Positions 7,361-13,640 of a stretch of 14,698 nt of DNA are shown here, piece by piece (positions within the stretch are counted from its first letter, which is position 1; each line of letters opens with the position of its first letter). Location of the stretch: positions 1-14,698 of the forward strand of contig JAAFHE010000019.1 of NCBI GenBank assembly GCA_013298265.1, read 5' to 3'. The notes under the pieces are model-generated. The model was not told the origin of the DNA. It was given only the letters and a program-made list of their open reading frames with translations, and did not search any database. The translations under genes and the position numbers were made by a program. This DNA is from Lysobacterales bacterium. Its GTDB lineage: Bacteria; Pseudomonadota; Gammaproteobacteria; Xanthomonadales; Rhodanobacteraceae.

Positions 7361-9439
7361 ATGCTGCAAGAACTTGCCCGACTGCACTCCGAAGGCCGTC
7401 TCGACGAGGCGGAATCCGGCTACCGCGCCGTGCTCGCCAGCGAGCCAGACAATGTCGATGCGCTGCACCTGCTCGGCGTGCTGCGGCGCCAGTGCCAGGA
7501 CCTGGCCGGGGCGCGCCAGCTACTGGACCAGGCGCGCCGCCTCGCGCCGGACCGCGGCGATGTCGCGCTCGAACTGGCCGGCCTGTATTTCCTGGAGCAA
7601 GATCGGGTCGGCGCGCGTGCGCTGATCGAAGACACCATCCGGCGCAATCCCAACCAGCCCGGCGCACACACGCTTCTTGCGCGCATCGCCATCGTCGACA
7701 ACGACCTGGCCAAGGCCGAATCCCTGTTCCGCACCGCGTTGCGTTCCGACGAGAACGATGCCCACGCGATCTCCGGCCTGGGCCGGCTGCTGCTCGATAG
7801 CGGTGACGTCGACAGGGCGCTGGCCTACCTGAGCCGCGCGACCGAACTCGCCCCCAAGGACGCCGGCATGCAGTTCGCGCTGGCCCGCGCCCTGGTCCTG
7901 CGCGGCAACCGCGCATTCGGCGAGCAGGCCGCGCGCAACGCGCTGGCCCTGGCGCCCGAACTGCACGGCGCGCGGTACCTGCTGGGCCAGGTGCTGCTCG
8001 AAGACGGCAAGATCGAAGAGGCACAGGCCGCGTTCGCGGTGCTCAGTGAAGCGCCGGGCTTCCAGGGCATAGCGCGTTTCGGCCTCGGCGACGTGGCGCG
8101 CCACCAGCGCCGTCTCGACCAGGCGATCGAGCACTATCGCGCCGGCCTGGCCCTGCAGCCTGATCAGGTGCGTGCGGTGCAGCTGCTCGGCAGCTGCCTG
8201 GTTTCCGCCGCGCGCGAGGATGAAGCGCTGCAGCTATACGGCGAATTCCTGCAACACCACCCGGAAACGGTGGCGATCGAGGCGGCACTCGGCGAATTGC
8301 TTGGCCAGCTCGGCGACGAAGCCAGCGCACTCGCGGTCTGGCAGCGTCTCGCCCAGCGCCGGCCGAACGATCCGGTGCCGCTCGCGCGCATGGCGCTGCT
8401 GCTTGAGCGCATCGGTGATACCGCCGGCGCCGACACGCTAGCGGAACGGGTCGCGTTGGCGTTGCCGGACGATCCGGAACTGATCCTGCTGCGTTCGCGC
8501 TCGGCCCAGCGCGAAGGCCGCGACGCCGATGCGGTAGCGCTGCTCGACTCGCTGCGCTCGCTTACGCTCGCGCCGCTGCAGGTGATGCAGGCCGCGCACC
8601 AGTTCGGCATCCTTGCCGACCGCCGCAACGAGGTGCATATCGCCGCACCGGCGTGGCTCGAATCCCAATCCACGCTGCCGGCGCAGATCCACGAACAGGC
8701 GCCGCTGCCCGCGACGTTCGCGCAGGCACTGGCCGCAACGGCGCCGGCGGCGCTCGCGAACCCGCCGATCTTCCTGGTCGGCCTGCCCGGTAGCATGGTC
8801 GAGCGTGTCGCGGCGCTGCTGCACCAGCAGTCCGGCGTGAAGCTTCTGCGCGACCGCGCGTTCGCACCGATGCGCCGGGACGCGTTTTCCGAACCTGACT
8901 TCGCACGCTGGAATGACGGCATCGATGCGGCGACCGCCCAGGCCGTGCACGACGAATGGCTCGCCCAGGCTCAGCGCCTTGGCGCGGATGGGACGGCGCG
9001 CACCGTCGACTGGCTGGTGCGCTGGGACGCGCGCTTCCTGCCGCTGATCCGCCAGGCATTCCCGGGCGCGAGCATCGTCATCGTCGAACGGGATCCGCGC
9101 GACCTGCTGCTGAACTGGCTCGCCTATGGCTGGATGCCCGGCTTCGCCCTGCACGATCCACTCGCCGCAGCGCGCTGGCTCAATGCAGCCAATCAGCATC
9201 TTGCCGCGTGCGACACGGTGGACGGCCTGCGCGTGCTGCGTGTCAACGCCGACGCGGTGCTGGCCGACCCGGTCGGCCAGGGCGCGGCGCTGGCGCAGCT
9301 GATGGGCCAGACCGAGCTCGCCGCCGGAGCGGTGCAGCGCGGCCTGGGCGGACTGTCGATCGGCCTTGCACCGGGTCGCTGGCAAGCCTATACGGAAGTA
9401 TTGGCGGCGCCGTTCGCCGAACTCGCGCTGCCGCGCTGA
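7361..9439 (+). CDS. TPR protein with C-terminal sulfotransferase-like domain (degenerate PAPS loop)
   Basis: 692 residues from ATG 7361; the open frame extends upstream but the coding-like TPR pattern begins exactly at this ATG. Residues 1-400 are a run of about eleven TPR-type helical hairpins (for example GRLDEAESGYRAVLASEPDN at 12-31). A linker of about 60 residues follows, then a sulfotransferase-like domain at 468-690. In active enzymes the 5'-phosphosulfate loop reads about GLPRSGTT; here it is GLPGSMVE (474-481), lacking the basic and Ser/Thr residues. The 3'-phosphate region VIVERDPRDLLLNW (573-586) and the terminal GRWQAYTEVL (672-681) are retained. It may therefore bind rather than catalyse, or act as a pseudoenzyme. 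No signal peptide is present, so it is cytoplasmic. It shares a transcript with the next gene (25-bp gap). Confidence 0.85.
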   Translation: MLQELARLHSEGRLDEAESGYRAVLASEPDNVDALHLLGVLRRQCQDLAGARQLLDQARRLAPDRGDVALELAGLYFLEQDRVGARALIEDTIRRNPNQPGAHTLLARIAIVDNDLAKAESLFRTALRSDENDAHAISGLGRLLLDSGDVDRALAYLSRATELAPKDAGMQFALARALVLRGNRAFGEQAARNALALAPELHGARYLLGQVLLEDGKIEEAQAAFAVLSEAPGFQGIARFGLGDVARHQRRLDQAIEHYRAGLALQPDQVRAVQLLGSCLVSAAREDEALQLYGEFLQHHPETVAIEAALGELLGQLGDEASALAVWQRLAQRRPNDPVPLARMALLLERIGDTAGADTLAERVALALPDDPELILLRSRSAQREGRDADAVALLDSLRSLTLAPLQVMQAAHQFGILADRRNEVHIAAPAWLESQSTLPAQIHEQAPLPATFAQALAATAPAALANPPIFLVGLPGSMVERVAALLHQQSGVKLLRDRAFAPMRRDAFSEPDFARWNDGIDAATAQAVHDEWLAQAQRLGADGTARTVDWLVRWDARFLPLIRQAFPGASIVIVERDPRDLLLNWLAYGWMPGFALHDPLAAARWLNAANQHLAACDTVDGLRVLRVNADAVLADPVGQGAALAQLMGQTELAAGAVQRGLGGLSIGLAPGRWQAYTEVLAAPFAELALPR

Positions 9440-9464
9440 CCGCCCAGGCCGAGACCGCCCCCGC

Positions 9465-10778
9465 ATGAATGCACCCGCCAGCCCGCCGCCGGTCCTGCAG
9501 GCGCAGATCACAGCGGCGCGCACCGCCGCCGCGCAAGGTCGCATTGCCGAAGCGGAGCAGCTGTTCCTGCGCATCGTCGAATCCGTACCGGATCTGCCCG
9601 ATGCGCTGAATTTCCTCGGTATGTGCGCGCTCGCGCGACAGCAGATCGAACCGGCCATCGCCCTGCTGGAGCGCGCGCGCCGCGTGGCGCCGGACGATGA
9701 GGAAACCCTGAAGAATCTCGGCCAGGCCTATCGCCGTGCGGGCAGGCTGGACGACGCCGTGACCGAGCTGCGCGCGGCGGTCGCACGCGCGCCGGACTAT
9801 TTCCTCGCGCGCTTTCATCTGGCGGCGGTGCTGCAGCAGCTGCAGCGTGACGACGAGGCGATGCCGGAGTATTTCCGCGCGCTGCGTAGTGCACAGGAAC
9901 GCGGCGAATGGCTCAACGAGGCGAGCACGCCGCCGGGGCTGCGCGAGCCCGTGCTCGCGGCCATGCGCTATGTCGATCAGGGCCGGCACGCCCTGTTCGA
10001 CGGCGCCATTGCGCCGCTGCGCGCCCGCTTCGGCGCCGAGGCGATGCGCCGCGTGGAAGCGGCGCTGGCGATCTACCTCGGTGAGCGACCGGCGCTGTAC
10101 CCCGATCCGGCGCAACGGCCGCTGTTCCTGTTTTTTCCGGACATCGCCTCGCAGGGCTATTACGAACGCGCGCGGTTTCCGTGGCTGGAGGCGCTCGAAG
10201 CGCAGACCGACGCGATCCGCCTCGAACTCGTCAATCTGCTCGCCGCCGAGCACCGCTTCGAACCGTTCCTGCGCATAGATTCCGAGGCGCGTGTCGAGGA
10301 CTATCTGCGCGGTCCCGACGGTCAGTCGGCCTGGACCGGTTTCTTCTTCTACCGTCACGGTGAGCGTCGCGAAGACAACTGTGCGCGCTGTCCGATCACC
10401 ACCGCCGTGCTCGACGCGCTGCCGATCGTGCGCATTCGCGAGCATGCACCGGAAGTCCTGTTTTCGCTGCTGACACCCGGCGCGCACATCCTGCCGCATC
10501 GCGGTGTCACCAATACACGTCTGGTCACGCACCTGCCGCTGATCGTGCCCGAGCACTGCGCGCTGCGCGTGGGCGGCATCGACCACGTCTGGCAGGAAGG
10601 CCGCTGCGTGGTGTTCGACGACACCTATGAGCACGAGGCCTGGAATCGCAGCGACCGCACACGCGTCGTGCTGATCCTCGATACCTGGCACCCGGACCTG
10701 ACCGGCCCCGAGCGCGAGGCGCTGACTGCGCTGGTCGGCGTGATCGGCGACTTCAACCAGAAGGTGGGCGTGCGCTGA
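9465..10778 (+). CDS. TPR-containing aspartyl/asparaginyl beta-hydroxylase family protein
   Basis: 437 residues from ATG 9465; earlier in-frame codons overlap the previous gene and do not resemble the family. Residues about 10-140 hold three to four TPR units. The C-terminal half is an Asp_Arg_Hydrox (PF05118) oxygenase domain: NCARCPITTAVLDALP (305-320), FSLLTPGAHILPHRGVTNTR (333-352), HLPLIVPEHCALRVG (356-370) and FDDTYEHEAWNRSDRTRVVL (384-403). His345 and His390 are the expected two-histidine Fe(II) ligands, and Arg400 the likely 2-oxoglutarate contact. All key residues are present, so an active Fe(II)/2-oxoglutarate dioxygenase is expected. Human ASPH has the same TPR-plus-oxygenase order and hydroxylates Asp/Asn in EGF-like domains; bacterial substrates are largely unknown. 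It lies directly after the TPR/sulfotransferase-like gene and is convergent with the AlgB-like gene. Confidence 0.9.
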   Translation: MNAPASPPPVLQAQITAARTAAAQGRIAEAEQLFLRIVESVPDLPDALNFLGMCALARQQIEPAIALLERARRVAPDDEETLKNLGQAYRRAGRLDDAVTELRAAVARAPDYFLARFHLAAVLQQLQRDDEAMPEYFRALRSAQERGEWLNEASTPPGLREPVLAAMRYVDQGRHALFDGAIAPLRARFGAEAMRRVEAALAIYLGERPALYPDPAQRPLFLFFPDIASQGYYERARFPWLEALEAQTDAIRLELVNLLAAEHRFEPFLRIDSEARVEDYLRGPDGQSAWTGFFFYRHGERREDNCARCPITTAVLDALPIVRIREHAPEVLFSLLTPGAHILPHRGVTNTRLVTHLPLIVPEHCALRVGGIDHVWQEGRCVVFDDTYEHEAWNRSDRTRVVLILDTWHPDLTGPEREALTALVGVIGDFNQKVGVR

Positions 10779-10816
10779 CGCGTGCTATCCGCGCGACGCG
10801 CACCGCGATGGGCGTT

Positions 10817-10834
10817 GCCGGTTTTACTGGCTTT
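10817..10834 (+). terminator. Weak hairpin between convergent genes
   Basis: GCCGG (10817-10821) and CTGGC (10827-10831) pair with one G-T wobble around a TTTTA loop, and are followed by TTT. It lies in the 54-bp spacer between the beta-hydroxylase gene and the convergent regulator gene and overlaps the latter's stop codon. It is short and could be coincidental. Confidence 0.3.
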
Positions 10835-12203
10835 AACCCAGCCCGTACGACTTGCGCTTGCGGTACAGCGTCGACGCGTCGATGCCCAGGTGCTTGGCGG
10901 CGACGTCGAGCGTCGGCGTGGCGCCGAGCACGGCTTCGATGTGGGCGCGTTCCAGCTGTTCGATCGTGACCGGATCGCCGGCGCGCGGCGTGGCGCTGGC
11001 GAGGCTCGCGGCGGCGACGCCCGAAGCCGCAAACGGCAGGTGCTCATAGGCGATTTCCTCGCCCGCGCACAGGATCACGGCCCGTTCGATCGCGTTCGCG
11101 AGCTCGCGCACGTTGCCGGGCCAGGAATACGCGAGCAGCGCGTTGCGCGCCGTGTCGGTGAAGCGCCGCGCGGGCCGGCGATAGCGGGCGACGAGACTCG
11201 TCAGCAGCTTGTTGGCAATGTTGAGGATGTCTTCCGGGCGTTCGCGCAGCGCCGGCACGGTCAGCGAAATCACGTTGAGGCGGTAGTACAGGTCGTTGCG
11301 GAAGGTGCCTTCGATCACGGCGGTCGCAAGGTCGCGATTGGTCGCGGCGATCAGGCGCACATCGGCCACGCGCGTGCGCGGGTCGCCGACACGCTCGTAC
11401 TCGCGGTCCTGCAGGAAGCGCAGGAATTTCGGCTGCAGCGACAGCGGAAATTCGCCGATTTCGTCGAGGAACAGCGTACCGCCTTCGGCCACCTGTACGC
11501 GGCCCTGGCGATGATCGTGGGCGCCGGTGAAAGCGCCCTTGACGTGACCGAACAGTTCGCTTTCCAGCAGATCCGCCGACAGCGACGGACAGTTCACGGT
11601 CGCGAAGGCGGCCTTGCGTCGCATACTCCACAAGTGGATGTTGCGCGCCAGTACATTCTTGCCCGTGCCGCTTTCGCCGAGGATCAGCACGGTCGCATCG
11701 GTATCCGCCGCCTGCCGCGCCATTTCCAGCAGCCGGCTCATGGCCGGGTTGGTGCTGTCGAGCAGATCCGGCAGCGACTCGGCGCGTGAGGACTCCAGCT
11801 CGTCAATGCGCCGTTCCATGCGCCGGGCCTGGATCTGCTGTGCGACCGCGTGCAGCAGCTTTTCCGGCTCGCAGGGTTTGATCAGGTAGTCAGCGGCCCC
11901 GGCGCGCATGGCGGTCACCGCGATCGCCGCGTCCGACTCGGCCGTGGCCATGATCACGCGCATCCACGGCGCCGCGGCGCGCAGTTGCGGCAACAGGTCC
12001 AGGCCGAACTCTTCACCGATGTGCAGATCGAGGATGCAGACGTCGAACACGCTGCGCGCGACCGCGGCCAGGGCCGAACCCGTGTTCGGCGCCGTATTCA
12101 CCTGATAGCCCTCGTCCTCCAGGCAGAGGCGGAAGTTGCGCAGCACCGTGGCGTCGTCGTCGATCAGCAGTACGCGTTCACGGGGAGTAGCGGTTTCGTT
12201 CAT
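10833..12203 (-). CDS. algB: AlgB-like sigma-54-dependent response regulator (NtrC family)
   Basis: 456 residues from ATG 12203, preceded by GGGA as a weak Shine-Dalgarno; the upstream open frame is noncoding spacer. The receiver domain (about 10-125) has acidic Asp15/Asp16, phospho-acceptor Asp59 (CILDLHIGEEFG), Thr87 and Lys109 (LIKP). The AAA+ domain has Walker A GESGTGKN (176-183), the sigma-54 contact loop GAFTGA (223-228), Walker B GGTLFLDEIG (241-250) and WPGNVREL (361-368). The Fis-type helix-turn-helix (about 413-456) ends LGIDASTLYRKRKSYGLG. Receiver start (FRLCLEDEGYQV), NCPSLSADLLESELFGH and the HTH all resemble Pseudomonas AlgB, which with KinB controls alginate and virulence genes. 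No KinB-type kinase follows. It is divergent from the DUF1328-DUF2383-csbD cluster, a plausible target. The symbol is by similarity only. Confidence 0.9.
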   Translation of the reverse strand: MNETATPRERVLLIDDDATVLRNFRLCLEDEGYQVNTAPNTGSALAAVARSVFDVCILDLHIGEEFGLDLLPQLRAAAPWMRVIMATAESDAAIAVTAMRAGAADYLIKPCEPEKLLHAVAQQIQARRMERRIDELESSRAESLPDLLDSTNPAMSRLLEMARQAADTDATVLILGESGTGKNVLARNIHLWSMRRKAAFATVNCPSLSADLLESELFGHVKGAFTGAHDHRQGRVQVAEGGTLFLDEIGEFPLSLQPKFLRFLQDREYERVGDPRTRVADVRLIAATNRDLATAVIEGTFRNDLYYRLNVISLTVPALRERPEDILNIANKLLTSLVARYRRPARRFTDTARNALLAYSWPGNVRELANAIERAVILCAGEEIAYEHLPFAASGVAAASLASATPRAGDPVTIEQLERAHIEAVLGATPTLDVAAKHLGIDASTLYRKRKSYGLG

Positions 12204-12224
12204 TGCGATCCCATGGGTAAAGCC

Positions 12225-12262
12225 ATTGCAGTCTGCACGGGCACCTGGCGCTTTCCTGCAAT
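12225..12262. promoter_or_regulatory. Widely spaced inverted repeat in the divergent spacer
   Basis: ATTGCAG (12225-12231) is the reverse complement of CTGCAAT (12256-12262), with 24 bp between. Its centre is roughly 115-120 bp upstream of the start site predicted from the sigma-54-like promoter, a distance typical of enhancer sites for NtrC-type activators. The wide spacing and 7-bp arms mean chance cannot be excluded. Confidence 0.3.
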
Positions 12263-12296
12263 CCGCCCCCAGCGAGGTCGTGCGGGCAAAGTCCAA

Positions 12297-12313
12297 GGCC
12301 ATGAAATATGGCC
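12297..12313. promoter_or_regulatory. Compact inverted repeat (candidate operator)
   Basis: GGCCAT (12297-12302) and ATGGCC (12308-12313) form a perfect 6-bp inverted repeat around GAAAT. It lies in an AT-rich patch about 85-95 bp upstream of the regulator ATG and 22 bp upstream of the candidate -24 box for the opposite cluster. It could be a binding site for the regulator itself or for another factor. Confidence 0.35.
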
Positions 12314-12334
12314 AGAAAATTCCGCGGCTCCGGA

Positions 12335-12349
12335 TGGCACGCGGATTGA
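12335..12349 (+). promoter_or_regulatory. Candidate sigma-54 promoter of the DUF1328-DUF2383-csbD cluster
   Basis: TGGCACG (12335-12341), four bases, then TTGA (12346-12349) matches the sigma-54 consensus TGGCACG-N4-TTGC except for the final base of the -12 box. The perfect -24 box and exact spacing are notable next to a divergently encoded sigma-54 activator. Transcription would start near 12360, leaving a ~55-nt leader before the DUF1328 ATG. The -12 C is normally well conserved, so this is a candidate, not a certainty. Confidence 0.45.
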
Positions 12350-12414
12350 CTGTATAGCTTCGACCGCGGCGGCATTGGCGTGCGACGCGGAAAGCAAGCC
12401 CAAGGAGATAACCC

Positions 12415-12573
12415 ATGTTGCATTACGCCGTTGTGTTTTTGGTCGTCGCCCTGATCGCGGCGGTGCTGGGTTTCGGCGGTATCGCCGGCGCCGCCGCAGG
12501 CATCGCCAAGATCCTGTTCTTCGTGTTCCTCGTGCTGTTCGTGATCTCGCTGATCGCTGGCCGCCGCGTCTAG
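12415..12573 (+). CDS. DUF1328 small membrane protein (YtjA-like)
   Basis: 52 residues, too short for most ORF cut-offs but clearly coding: an AAGGAG ribosome-binding site (12402-12407) sits 7 bp before the ATG. The protein is almost all hydrophobic: [20 protein letters not shown] forms a first membrane helix, a glycine/alanine-rich turn [12 protein letters not shown] (21-32) follows, then [17 protein letters not shown] (33-49) forms a second, and the tail is RRV. This is the DUF1328 pattern of ~54-residue inner-membrane proteins with two helices and a conserved G-x-A-G-x-A turn. Function is unknown; members are often found with CsbD and other general-stress genes, as here. It is the first gene of the three-gene cluster divergent from the AlgB-like regulator, and downstream of the sigma-54-like promoter. 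Confidence 0.9.
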   Translation: MLHYAVVFLVVALIAAVLGFGGIAGAAAGIAKILFFVFLVLFVISLIAGRRV

Positions 12574-12584
12574 TCATTACGGTC

Positions 12585-12625
12585 GGCGTCCCTGACCGGA
12601 CGCCCGGCCGCATCGGATGGCGGCC
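12585..12625 (+). other. Two adjacent hairpins in the DUF1328-DUF2383 intergenic gap
   Basis: GGCGTCC (12585-12591) pairs with GGACGCC (12598-12604) around a 6-nt loop. Immediately after it, GGCCGC (12606-12611) pairs with GCGGCC (12620-12625) around an 8-nt loop. Neither is followed by a T-run, so they are more likely mRNA-stability or processing structures, or a leaky attenuator, than a terminator. The next gene's ribosome-binding site begins 18 bp later. Confidence 0.45.
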
Positions 12626-12655
12626 CGACCACCCTGCAGAACCAAGGAGAAATCC

Positions 12656-13093
12656 ATGAGCACCACCAGCAACCTCAAAGACCTCATCGAGCTGTTGAAC
12701 GACGGTGAAAAGTTCTACAGCGAAGCCGCGACGAAGGTGAAGGTTCCGGCGTACGCCCATCTTTTCCAGCGCATGGCGCAGCAGAAGAAGGCGATCGCGA
12801 GCGACTTGTCGGCGCATCTGGCCTCGCACGGCGCGACTGCTCCGGAACGCGGCACGCTGCTCGGTTCGCTGCGGAAGTTCTACGCCGACGTACGCGCCAG
12901 CATGAGCAGCGACGCCGAATCGATCTATGTCGCCCAGCTGGAACAGACCGAGGATCGCATCCTCGAAGCATTCCGCGACGAGCTGACGCAGAGCGAGGAC
13001 ATGGAATTGCGCCGCGTCGCCGAGCGTCACTATCCGGACATCAAGCGCACGCACGACGAAATGCGCGACCTCAAGCACCGTCTGGCGGCTTGA
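12656..13093 (+). CDS. DUF2383 / PA2169-family four-helix-bundle protein
   Basis: 145 residues from ATG 12656, with AAGGAG (12644-12649) at ideal distance; a 13-codon upstream extension has no such site. The N-terminal ~115 residues fit the DUF2383/PA2169 family, a ferritin-like antiparallel helical bundle: LKDLIELLNDGEKFYSEAA (7-25), AYAHLFQRMAQQKKAIASDL (32-51), a GTLLGSLRKFYADVRASM helix (66-83) and YVAQLEQTEDRILEAF (91-106). The ED pair at 99-100 and several acidic/histidine residues could in principle bind metal, but a full di-iron site was not identified. Function is unknown; the family is common in soil and plant-associated proteobacteria, often with stress genes. It is cytoplasmic (no signal peptide), the middle gene of the cluster, with csbD 44 bp downstream. 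Confidence 0.87.
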   Translation: MSTTSNLKDLIELLNDGEKFYSEAATKVKVPAYAHLFQRMAQQKKAIASDLSAHLASHGATAPERGTLLGSLRKFYADVRASMSSDAESIYVAQLEQTEDRILEAFRDELTQSEDMELRRVAERHYPDIKRTHDEMRDLKHRLAA

Positions 13094-13137
13094 GCCGTCC
13101 TAACACAATCTGATCCACATCTTCACAAGGAGCTGTC

Positions 13138-13335
13138 ATGAACCAGGACATCATCAAGGGCAAGTGGAAACAACTGACCGGCCGGGCCAAGGTGCAGTGG
13201 AACAAACTCACCGACGACGATCTCGGCATAGCCGACGGTCATCGTGAATACCTGGTTGGCAAGCTGCAGGAACGCTACGGATGGGCCAAGGACGAGGCCG
13301 AGAAGCAGGTCAAGGACTTCGAAAGCCGCGTGTAG
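13138..13335 (+). CDS. CsbD/YjbJ-family general stress protein
   Basis: 65 residues with AAGGAG (13127-13132) 5 bp before the ATG. The sequence follows E. coli YjbJ nearly throughout: GKWKQLTGRAKVQWNKLTDD (8-27), then GHREYLVGKLQERYGWAKDE (34-53) and AEKQVKDFE (54-62). These are small, highly charged, abundant cytoplasmic proteins induced in stationary phase or by envelope/osmotic stress; no molecular function is established. It is the last gene of the DUF1328-DUF2383-csbD cluster. No terminator follows directly. The first strong one is at 13610-13640, so the mRNA may carry a ~300-nt structured 3' trailer. E. coli yjbJ controls do not transfer automatically. Confidence 0.95.
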   Translation: MNQDIIKGKWKQLTGRAKVQWNKLTDDDLGIADGHREYLVGKLQERYGWAKDEAEKQVKDFESRV

Positions 13336-13440
13336 CAGAACCCAGGCGCGTGCAGGACGCACGCAGCACCCGGTGTAGAAGGTGTAGACGCTGTTCCTGT
13401 CGTCGCTGCCGCGTTCCAACGGCGTGAAGCACGACAGGCA

Positions 13441-13640
13441 CAGGGCAGACCGCCGCAAGGCGGTCCGCAAGGAAGCACTATCTGGGACATGGACGTCGAT
13501 TTCCCCAAGCGGACCGGTCAGGTTTTAACTTCCCCATCGACCGGTCCAGCACCGCTGTGAAGCGGCGCAGCACCCGCCCACCCCAAGGGGCGCACGTGCG
13601 AGTCCAGAGCGGCGACGCTCCCCTGCGTCGCCGTTTTTTT
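13441..13640 (+). ncRNA. Putative structured RNA or 3' UTR downstream of csbD
   Basis: No convincing ORF is present from 13336 to 13640, but stem-loops are packed closely: GCGTGC/GCACGC (13348-13364, loop AGGAC); GACCGCC/GGCGGTC with a GCAA loop (13448-13465); GACATGGACGTC (13486-13497); GGACCGGTC/GACCGGTCC (13511-13547, 19-nt loop); CCGCT/AGCGG with a GTGA loop (13552-13565); the palindrome CGCACGTGCG (13591-13600); and a strong terminator. Two loops are of GNRA type. A start at 13441 is arbitrary, as no promoter is evident. It could be an independent small RNA or an mRNA tail of the stress cluster that is processed. No match to a known RNA family was recognised. Confidence 0.4.
13610..13640 (+). 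terminator. Strong intrinsic terminator
   Basis: CGGCGACGC (13610-13618) and GCGTCGCCG (13625-13633) form a perfect 9-bp GC-rich stem with a 6-nt loop, followed at once by seven Ts (13634-13640). This is the best terminator in the window. It ends a + strand transcript arriving from csbD or from an RNA gene in 13336-13610. Confidence 0.9.

Noticed and set aside
8438..9658. 406-aa minus-strand ORF opposite the TPR/sulfotransferase-like gene
   Set aside because: High-GC antisense frame without family motifs or start signals.
9243..10691. 482-aa minus-strand ORF opposite the beta-hydroxylase gene
   Set aside because: Antisense shadow of a clearly conserved oxygenase gene; no motifs of its own.
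13461..13480. TCCGCAAGGAAGCA resembles the 4.5S SRP RNA core
   Set aside because: The flanking bases cannot form the SRP hairpin with its asymmetric loop, so this is a short chance match.
13433..13500. Possible c-di-GMP-I (GEMM) riboswitch: CACAGGGCAGACC, GNRA-capped stem, then CCGCAAGG
   Set aside because: The first half recalls GEMM-I, but the conserved ACGCAAAGCC and the second stem with its tetraloop receptor are absent, and no gene follows that it could control before the terminator.
13489..13560. 23-codon ORF starting MDVDFPKRTG
   Set aside because: It overlaps two strong hairpins, its Shine-Dalgarno-like AAGGA is too distant, and there is no recognisable product.
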